Source: Syntrophaceae bacterium UBA1062
GTDB taxonomy: Bacteria > Desulfobacterota > Desulfomonilia > UBA1062
Length of the DNA: 7,166 nucleotides
Reading direction: 5' to 3'
Assembly (NCBI GenBank): GCA_002316295.1
Contig: DCDF01000034.1
Span: 1 to 7,166, forward strand
The notes beneath the pieces were generated by a model. The model was not told where the DNA came from, made no database searches, and saw only the letters and a program-made list of their open reading frames with translations. Below are positions 1 to 5,372 of the stretch, one piece after another. Position 1 is the stretch's first letter, and every line of letters begins with the position of its first letter. Made by a program: the position numbers and the translations under genes.

Positions 1-318
1 ATCGATTCAGGGTCTCCGGCCACAGCCCAGGTGTCGCGTACCAAAGGCAAGGAAACATCTCAACCTCAAAGACCTCTTCAGAATGATTCCCAATCTGCCG
101 ATGAAATTCAGCAGGACATAGCAAAGATCAACGATCAGCTTGAGTCCATGAACCGATCCATCAGATTCAGCATCGACGAAGGTACCAAGGATATTGTGGT
201 GAGGGTCGTGGATGAGAATACCGGTGAGGTAGTCATGCAGATACCGCCGGATGAAATGTTGAGGCTGAGAGAACGGCTGAGCGAGATGTCCGGGCTGCTT
301 GTGAGAGAGCATGTGTGA
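1..318 (+). CDS. flaG: FlaG family flagellar protein, 5' end outside window
   Basis: FlaG proteins are small and modulate flagellar filament length or assembly; they are usually encoded beside flagellin and fliD. The frame is open from base 1 and ends with TGA at 316-318. Counting from the GTG at 31 (95 residues), residues 1-25 are polar and low-complexity, about 26-45 are helical, and 50-95 carry the FlaG signature: DIVVRVVDENTGEVVMQIPP, then a helix ending near LREHV-like residues. The reading frame continues upstream of 31 with the same polar character, and no Shine-Dalgarno precedes the GTG, so the true start is probably before the window. fliD follows 76 bases downstream on the same strand, the usual flaG-fliD order. 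The family call rests on the DENTGEVVMQIPP core and on the neighbour; only the start is uncertain. Confidence 0.9.
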   Translation: MDSGSPATAQVSRTKGKETSQPQRPLQNDSQSADEIQQDIAKINDQLESMNRSIRFSIDEGTKDIVVRVVDENTGEVVMQIPPDEMLRLRERLSEMSGLLVREHV

Positions 319-329
319 GGTAGAAACGA

Positions 330-364
330 GTCAGGTCCCGGTGTCTGCCGCTTGAGGACCTGAC
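330..364 (+). repeat. Perfect 9-bp inverted repeat between flaG and fliD
   Basis: GTCAGGTCC at 330-338 is the exact reverse complement of GGACCTGAC at 356-364. The 17-base spacer can itself fold a small CGG/CCG stem (339-341 with 348-350). In the flaG-fliD transcript this would be a stable stem-loop. No run of T follows, so it is not a standard intrinsic terminator. It could be an RNA-processing or stabilising element that sets the FlaG:FliD ratio, or a DNA operator; the role is inference. Confidence 0.6.
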
Positions 365-394
365 CGGCTATTCTGAAGGGGAGGGGGGATTCCC

Positions 395-3034
395 ATGGCA
401 GCGACATATTCAATTTCAGGACTTGCATCCGGGCTTGACTGGCGAAGCATGATTTCCCAGCTCGTGGAACTCGAACGGCGGCCGATCACACTGCTTGAGG
501 AAAAGCAAACCACGCTGGGCGAGAAAAAATCGGCCTGGAATCAGGTCAACTCACTTCTCCGCTCCCTGAAAACGGCGGCCGGCGCCCTGAATTCTCCCGA
601 TGACTTCAATCTCTTCACCCCGAAAGCCACCATCAACAGCACGACCCTGAATGTGTCCGACCTCTTGAGCTATGCCGTGGGTTCGAATGCGACGGAAGGC
701 TCATACAACATTACCGTCAACAATCTTGCCGCTGCCCAGAAGCTTTCAAGCAAGAGCTTCGGCTCGACGAGCGAGGCCCTGGGGATTTCCGGCGAACTCA
801 TTATCAACAACCGGGTGCTCAGCATTGCCGCAACAGACAGCCTCTCAACAATCCAAAACAAAATCAATGCCCTGAACTCTGGCGAGAATCCGGCTGGAGT
901 CACCGCTTCGATCATTGCCATATCTACCGGCGAGTACCGTTTGAGCCTCACATCGAGGGCCACGGGCTCGGAAGGAATATCTCTGGCCAGCGGCTCCGCC
1001 GACAATATCCTCACCCAACTCGGGCTGGCGGACGGTACGCTGTCACTGCGCAATGCCGTCACCGGCGGCGCCCGGTCATGGGCCTTTTCAAGCTCCGCCG
1101 ATTCGATTGGGCAAGTCTTCGGATTGACCGGTGCGGCATCGGGCACGGTGACCATAGCTGGCGTGGCCGTCTCCATCGATCTGTCCACCGATTCCCTTGA
1201 AGACATTGCGGGCACGATCAATAACAACGCGGCCCTGCAGGCTGCAGGAGTCCACGCGTCTGTCGTTCAGTCGAAAAACGGCGATGAGACTGTTTATACC
1301 CTGCAGATAGACGGCACCCAGGATTTCACCGATTCCAGCAACATCCTCCAGACATTGGGCATCCTCAAGCAGGGGTATTCCGATGTCACGGGCGTGAACG
1401 GGACCATGGAAAACACGGTCAACGGAGCGGCGATATCGAGCAGTACACTGCTGATCGACATAGATGGATACAATACCTGGACCCCGGGTGATTCCATAAC
1501 GATCCAGGGTACCGGTCACGATGGTACCGCGCTGGATGCCTCGGTGTTTTCCATAACCGAGTCTTCGACAGTTGGCGACCTGCTGAGTGCTGTAGAAGCA
1601 GCATTCGGAGGTGAGGTCACCGCATATGTCAACGGCAGCGGGGCCATTGTCGTAGAGGATAATCAGGCCGGGGCATCGAGCCTATCACTCACGTTGACCC
1701 CGAGCATAGCGGCTGCGAACTCTTCCCTTAACTTCGGTTCCTTTGAGTCATCCACCATCCGAAAGCGCGAGATCGTAGCCGGGCAGGATGCCGAGATCAC
1801 GCTGGACGGCATCACCTTCACCAGGTCGACAAACCAGATTAGCGATGTGATCGCGGGTATTACACTCGATCTCATAGGCGCTGATGAAAATGCGACGATA
1901 ACGCTCAATGTTGTGCGTGACTATGAAGGCGTCAAGGGCAAGATCAAGGAACTTGTGGACAGCTATAATAAGGTGATGAGCTATATTGCCGCTCAGAACG
2001 AGGCACCGGGAGAAGGTAATGCAACAAAGCCGCTCTATGCCGACACCTCGCTCTATACTGTCAAGAGCACGTTGAGAAGCATTATTCTCTCCGGGGTGAC
2101 CGGTCTGGACTCCGGGCTCGACCATTTGAGCCTCATTGGGATCAATATCGACAAGACAGGACAACTCTCGATCAACAATGCGAAACTGGACGGGTATCTC
2201 CAATCGAATTTCGAAGATGTCGTGAATCTCTTCTCCGCCCAGGGAACAAGCATGAACAGCAGCCTCACCTACATCACATCAGGGATCAATATGGCCGAGG
2301 GGGATTACGAGGTGGAGATCACCCAGACGGCCACTAGAGCAAGTGCCGTAGGCAGCGGGTTCTCAGGGGTTCTGAGCGAGGATGCCACCCTGACTCTGAC
2401 CAATGCGCGCGGCAAAGAAGAGACGATTACGCTCAGCGCAGGGTTGAATATCGCCTCTATCGTGAACGCCATCAACTCCGGTAACACCCTGGGAATCGTC
2501 GCAGAGAACGATGGCGGCCAGCTCAGGATATCGAGCAGCACGTACGGGAGCTCCGGAGAATTCACCCTGTCCGTGACCGGCGGCAACCTCGGTCTGGCCG
2601 ACGGTACGTATGCCGGTCTCGACGTTGCAGGGAGAATCAGGGAGCAGGGTTCATCGGATTGGATGAGCATGACGGGCAGAGGCCAAACCCTGATCGGCGA
2701 CGATGACCAGGCCGTGGAAGGCCTCCGGTTGAGGTATACCGGGCCTGAAACGGGCATGATCGACTTCTCGTTCATCAAGGGCGTCGGCGATAAGCTCGAC
2801 AAAGCTCTCCATTACATGTCAGACGGCATTGACGGGTATGTGGCAAACAAACAGAAATCGCTGCAGAACCAGATAAACAACATCGACAAAAAGATCGACC
2901 GGATGGAAATGCGTCTGACGAAATACCAGGAGACTCTGATCGCCAAATATACGGCCATGGAGAGGCTGCTGTCCCAGTTGCAGTCTCAGCAGTCCTGGCT
3001 GATGAACCAGATCAGCTTCATGAGCGGCAGCTAA
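395..3034 (+). CDS. fliD: Flagellar hook-associated protein 2 (filament cap) FliD, long form
   Basis: FliD forms the cap at the distal tip of the flagellum and promotes folding and insertion of exported flagellin. The start ATG follows a strong purine-rich ribosome site (AAGGGGAGG, 376-384). Residues 1-75 match the FliD N-terminal D0/D1 region (SISGLASGLDWRSMISQLV, then a heptad-rich helix). Residues about 460-510 hold the conserved GQDAEITLDG...RSTNQISDVIAGITLDL segment. Residues 510-620 are the helical FliD C domain, and 800-870 form the terminal coiled coil (NKQKSLQNQINNIDKKIDRM). Between these lie beta-rich modules like the Flagellin_IN motif: about 132-212, 249-323, 340-435 and 660-735. 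At 879 residues it is longer than the roughly 450-700 usual for FliD, owing to these outer modules. FliD is exported without a cleaved signal, and none is seen. No fliS follows. The identification is firm. Confidence 0.96.
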   Translation: MAATYSISGLASGLDWRSMISQLVELERRPITLLEEKQTTLGEKKSAWNQVNSLLRSLKTAAGALNSPDDFNLFTPKATINSTTLNVSDLLSYAVGSNATEGSYNITVNNLAAAQKLSSKSFGSTSEALGISGELIINNRVLSIAATDSLSTIQNKINALNSGENPAGVTASIIAISTGEYRLSLTSRATGSEGISLASGSADNILTQLGLADGTLSLRNAVTGGARSWAFSSSADSIGQVFGLTGAASGTVTIAGVAVSIDLSTDSLEDIAGTINNNAALQAAGVHASVVQSKNGDETVYTLQIDGTQDFTDSSNILQTLGILKQGYSDVTGVNGTMENTVNGAAISSSTLLIDIDGYNTWTPGDSITIQGTGHDGTALDASVFSITESSTVGDLLSAVEAAFGGEVTAYVNGSGAIVVEDNQAGASSLSLTLTPSIAAANSSLNFGSFESSTIRKREIVAGQDAEITLDGITFTRSTNQISDVIAGITLDLIGADENATITLNVVRDYEGVKGKIKELVDSYNKVMSYIAAQNEAPGEGNATKPLYADTSLYTVKSTLRSIILSGVTGLDSGLDHLSLIGINIDKTGQLSINNAKLDGYLQSNFEDVVNLFSAQGTSMNSSLTYITSGINMAEGDYEVEITQTATRASAVGSGFSGVLSEDATLTLTNARGKEETITLSAGLNIASIVNAINSGNTLGIVAENDGGQLRISSSTYGSSGEFTLSVTGGNLGLADGTYAGLDVAGRIREQGSSDWMSMTGRGQTLIGDDDQAVEGLRLRYTGPETGMIDFSFIKGVGDKLDKALHYMSDGIDGYVANKQKSLQNQINNIDKKIDRMEMRLTKYQETLIAKYTAMERLLSQLQSQQSWLMNQISFMSGS

Positions 3035-3060
3035 ACGATCGAAGCGAAGTCGCACCGAGA

Positions 3061-3082
3061 GCACATCAGGGCAGCCCTGTGC
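3061..3082. other. Stem-loop in the fliD / DUF1285 convergent gap
   Basis: CAGGG at 3067-3071 pairs with CCCTG at 3075-3079 over a 3-base loop. After a 3-base bulge, the outer bases GCA (3061-3063) pair with TGC (3080-3082). It sits in the 68-base gap between two genes that end toward each other, where a bidirectional terminator would be expected. Neither side has a T-rich tract, so calling it a terminator is only a guess. Confidence 0.3.
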
Positions 3083-3102
3083 GGTTATGTCTTACGTCCG
3101 GA

Positions 3103-3579
3103 TCATTCTTCGCCCGAGCAAGCAGGTAAAATCTTATATGATTTGCCTCCAACGGTGAGGATAATGTCGCCGTGCTCGTCCTCTTCCATCATGAGAGCCA
3201 GCAGATAATAGGCTGCTCGGGAAAACCGCACCTTCATGCCGTCTGGCAGCGAGCAGTACATGACATTGTGCTCTCCCACCGACAGCGTTTCCGGGTCGAG
3301 CTTGTGGACTTCACCCGTGTTCAGGAGGAGCAGGATCTCTGTTTTCTGGTCTCCGCGGATTGAGGCCACGACAAAAGGGGTATCCTCCACATCGATGTAA
3401 CACACCTCGGATTGAAGGACTATTCGGTATCTGCCTTGATCATCTTTCTGAAGCGCGTTGCAGAATGTCAGGAGGACAAGAGGGTTCACGATCTCCTGGC
3501 CTTCGTAATACCACTTTCCTTCCTTGTCGATCCGGATTCTGCATGTATCGGTGACATCACGGAGCTCGCTGTGCTTCAT
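3103..3579 (-). CDS. DUF1285-like small cytoplasmic protein of unknown function
   Basis: A 158-residue protein with no signal peptide or membrane segment. The start ATG (3577-3579, minus) is preceded by GGGGAG with 7 bases of spacing, and the stop is TGA. The N-terminal half resembles DUF1285 proteins as I recall them: RIRIDKEGKWYYEGQEI (residues 14-30), a short helix, then YRIVLQSEVCYIDVEDTPFVV (51-71), where the V-E-D-x-P-F motif is the best marker. The C-terminal half (about 100-155) is beta-rich, with PDGMKVRFSRAAYYLL and a closing hairpin HGDIILTVGGKSYKI. No catalytic motif is evident and the DUF1285 function is unknown. It is convergent with fliD and divergent from the TetR gene, so it is probably a single-gene transcript. 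The family match is by eye only. Confidence 0.75.
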   Translation of the reverse strand: MKHSELRDVTDTCRIRIDKEGKWYYEGQEIVNPLVLLTFCNALQKDDQGRYRIVLQSEVCYIDVEDTPFVVASIRGDQKTEILLLLNTGEVHKLDPETLSVGEHNVMYCSLPDGMKVRFSRAAYYLLALMMEEDEHGDIILTVGGKSYKILPACSGEE

Positions 3580-3613
3580 GGATCATCTCCCCGCCTTTTA
3601 TCTCTTCTCTGTT

Positions 3614-3642
3614 AACATAACCCGCTCTCACAGGCATCTCAA
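3614..3642 (-). promoter_or_regulatory. Putative sigma-70 promoter for the DUF1285-like gene
   Basis: On the minus strand, TTGAGA (3637-3642; 5 of 6 to the -35 consensus) lies exactly 17 bases from TATGTT (3614-3619; 4 of 6 to the -10). Transcription would begin about 30 bases upstream of the start codon at 3579. An imperfect palindrome, AGGA-N6-TCCT (3642-3655), abuts the -35 box. It could bind the divergently encoded TetR protein, but this is weak. Confidence 0.45.
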
Positions 3643-3736
3643 GGACAAAGTTCCTCAAGCATTATTGATTCCTTGGTCAGACTGTGTTAATCAGGCTTAA
3701 TGTTTTCTTCATATCCGTTCGAGGTAAGGGGAGGTT

Positions 3737-4327
3737 ATGGCAAAAGGCGATAAACAGGAGATGATCATCGATGCCGCGCTTGAAGTATTCCGCGAGAGAG
3801 GCTATGCGAACGCGCGGATGGCCGATATAGCCCGAAGGGCGGGTGTTTCATACGGCCTCGTCTACCATTACTTCGGGAGCAAGGAGGTTCTGTTCGACCT
3901 CATCGTCGAGACATGGTGGAACGACCTGTACTCCATGATGAATGCGGAAAAGGCATCGAGTGACGCCTTTCGGGACAAGCTTATCCATATCATCCGGTTT
4001 TTCCTCGATACGTATGTCCAGCGGCCCAACCTCATATCGATATTCGTAAGCGAGGTGTGCAGGAGCTCGGTGTACCATACCAGAGAAGGTCTTGCGAGGT
4101 TCCTGAAATTTTTCAGCCTCTGCGAGGAGATCATGCTCGAGGGCCAGCAGAAGGGGTATCTCAAGAAGGATATTCCTCCTCACCATCTCACGTATATTTT
4201 CTATGGAGCCATCGAGACATTCATCTCTGTCATGGTCCTGGGCAAGGAACCACTGACCAAGAAGAGGCAGGAGCGAGCAGTGAACGCCATCATGGAAGTC
4301 TTCATGGACGGCGCCAAGGCGGCGTGA
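3737..4327 (+). CDS. TetR/AcrR family transcriptional regulator
   Basis: A 196-residue one-component DNA-binding regulator of typical TetR length. Residues 8-55 form the TetR_N helix-turn-helix domain: IDAALEVFRERGYANARMAD, then IARRAGVSYGLVYHYFGSKE, where the recognition helix and the Y-H-Y-F-x-S/N-K-E ending are diagnostic. Residues 56-196 are the helical ligand-binding and dimer domain; GAIETFISVMVLGKEPLT near 158-174 resembles the C-terminal part of acyl-CoA-responsive TetR proteins. The ATG at 3737 follows GAGGTAAGGGGAGGTT. The last GGAGG is only 2 bases from the ATG, so pairing probably uses the upstream part. The BKACE gene follows 81 bases downstream on the same strand, so the likely role is control of itself and that enzyme. 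Ligand and operator are unknown. Confidence 0.9.
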   Translation: MAKGDKQEMIIDAALEVFRERGYANARMADIARRAGVSYGLVYHYFGSKEVLFDLIVETWWNDLYSMMNAEKASSDAFRDKLIHIIRFFLDTYVQRPNLISIFVSEVCRSSVYHTREGLARFLKFFSLCEEIMLEGQQKGYLKKDIPPHHLTYIFYGAIETFISVMVLGKEPLTKKRQERAVNAIMEVFMDGAKAA

Positions 4328-4343
4328 CGGTAGTGCTGAAACC

Positions 4344-4360
4344 CCGGCCGAGAAGGCCGG
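4344..4360 (+). other. GC-rich stem-loop between tetR and BKACE genes
   Basis: CCGGCC (4344-4349) and GGCCGG (4355-4360) form a perfect 6-bp GC stem with loop GAGAA. It lies 17 bases after the tetR stop codon. No T tract follows, so it is unlikely to be a full terminator. It may act as a partial terminator or an RNA stability element separating regulator from enzyme. Confidence 0.4.
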
Positions 4361-4408
4361 CGATTCTGCAGACATGCCTGAACGTTAAAGAAGCGAGGTA
4401 GCTCACGA

Positions 4409-5278
4409 ATGTCGAAAAAAACCGAAAAGGTCATCATCTGCGCGGCCCTTGCCGGCGCTGCCACCATGAAGAATCAGAATCCTGCGGTCCCATACACGCC
4501 GGAAGAATTTGCGGAAGAGGCTGCGAAGTGTTACCGGGCGGGTGCCGCCATGGTGCATGTCCATGCCCGTGACGACAGCGGGATGCCCACCCATGAGATC
4601 GCCCGGATCCGGGACACCTATCAGGCAATCAAGGACAGAACCCCTGAGCTGATCGTGAACTTGAGCTCCGCAGTCGGATTCGGGAAAACGTCCGAGCAGA
4701 GACTGGCCCAGATCATGGAGGTCCGCCCGGAAATGGCGTCACTGAACACCAATACCATGAACTTCAGCTTGATAGACCGGTCCACCGGAACCATCGTGCT
4801 CGACTACGTGTTCGAAAACACGTTCACCATGCTCCAGGAGTTCGGAAAGGCCATGGAATCTCTGCAGATCAAACCCGAAATCGAATGCTATGATATCGGC
4901 GGCATCGACAACACGCTCCTTATTGCGAAGCAGGGATTTTTCACCGACCCCATGAATTTCAACTTTGTCTGGGGCGTCGCCGGGGGGCAGAGGTTTCGGC
5001 CGGACGCCTTCGTCACAATGGTGCATGCTCTCCCGGAAAACGCCGTTTTCACGACCTGCGGCGTCGGTCTCGACCAGTTTCCTTCCATCACCATGTCCTG
5101 CCTGATGGGCGGACATATGAGAGTGGGGCTGGAGGACAATATCAGAGTTCCCGGAGGGGACCTGGCAAAGGGAAGCTTTGAGCAGGTGGAGTGGGCGGTA
5201 AGGATCGCGGCCTCGCTGGACCGTGAACCAGCCACGCCGGATGAAGCAAGGAAAATCATGGGCATCAGGGCTTCGTGA
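4409..5278 (+). CDS. BKACE (DUF849) beta-keto acid cleavage enzyme, 3-keto-5-aminohexanoate cleavage enzyme-like
   Basis: BKACE enzymes are zinc-dependent TIM-barrel proteins that react a beta-keto acid with acetyl-CoA to give acetoacetate and a new acyl-CoA. The founding member, Kce of lysine fermentation, acts on 3-keto-5-aminohexanoate. Here 289 residues cover the full family length. H50 and H52 (in MVHVHARD) and E242 (in HMRVGLEDN) match the metal ligands of Kce; S86, R238 and D243 match its active-site residues as I recall them. NPAVPYTPEEFAEEA (24-38) is also typical. The protein appears cytoplasmic. GAGGT at 4395-4399 precedes the ATG by 9 bases. It follows a TetR gene closely. No other lysine-fermentation gene (kamA, kamD/E, kdd, kal) is nearby, so the true substrate may be another beta-keto acid such as dehydrocarnitine or a beta-ketoglutarate-like compound. 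Family certain, substrate not. Confidence 0.92.
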   Translation: MSKKTEKVIICAALAGAATMKNQNPAVPYTPEEFAEEAAKCYRAGAAMVHVHARDDSGMPTHEIARIRDTYQAIKDRTPELIVNLSSAVGFGKTSEQRLAQIMEVRPEMASLNTNTMNFSLIDRSTGTIVLDYVFENTFTMLQEFGKAMESLQIKPEIECYDIGGIDNTLLIAKQGFFTDPMNFNFVWGVAGGQRFRPDAFVTMVHALPENAVFTTCGVGLDQFPSITMSCLMGGHMRVGLEDNIRVPGGDLAKGSFEQVEWAVRIAASLDREPATPDEARKIMGIRAS

Positions 5279-5303
5279 GAAACATTGTGATCGCTCTCTT
5301 CCC

Positions 5304-5332
5304 TTGAGACATCCACCGCACACCTCTACTAT
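5304..5332 (+). promoter_or_regulatory. Putative sigma-70 promoter for the LysM/hydrolase gene
   Basis: TTGAGA (5304-5309; 5 of 6 to the -35 consensus) lies 17 bases from TACTAT (5327-5332; 4 of 6 to the -10). This would start a transcript near 5339, within the following hairpin, about 35 bases before the gene. It suggests that the LysM/hydrolase gene is transcribed independently of the BKACE gene upstream. Confidence 0.45.
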
Positions 5333-5336
5333 TCTC

Positions 5337-5352
5337 GATCAGGAAACTGATC
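5337..5352 (+). other. GAAA-capped stem-loop in the leader of the LysM/hydrolase gene
   Basis: GATCAG (5337-5342) pairs perfectly with CTGATC (5347-5352) across a GAAA loop, which is a GNRA tetraloop. It would lie at or near the 5' end of the transcript from the promoter predicted just upstream. A 5'-terminal hairpin of this kind can protect mRNA from decay; the same 16-bp palindrome could instead be an operator. No T tract follows, so it is not a terminator for the BKACE gene. Confidence 0.45.
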
Positions 5353-5372
5353 ATGTCGGGCGGGAGGTAAGC

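Noticed and set aside
670..1227. Long minus-strand open frame inside fliD (185 codons)
   Set aside because: It lies opposite a confidently identified gene and shows no recognisable domain, so it is a shadow of codon bias. The same applies to 3848-4375, 4739-5323 and 6171-6767.
3103..3105. TGA stop codons recoded as selenocysteine, given that selC is present
   Set aside because: The TGA-ended genes here (flaG, DUF1285-like, tetR, BKACE) reach a second stop within a few codons and match full family length.
3642..3655. AGGA-N6-TCCT palindrome as the TetR operator
   Set aside because: The half-sites are only 4 bp and similar repeats occur by chance. It is noted beside the promoter but not claimed as an operator.
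5223..5372. Fifty-codon N-terminal extension of the LysM/hydrolase frame
   Set aside because: It overlaps the end of the BKACE gene and reads as charged, low-quality sequence. The ATG at 5373 has a ribosome site and is followed at once by a signal peptide.
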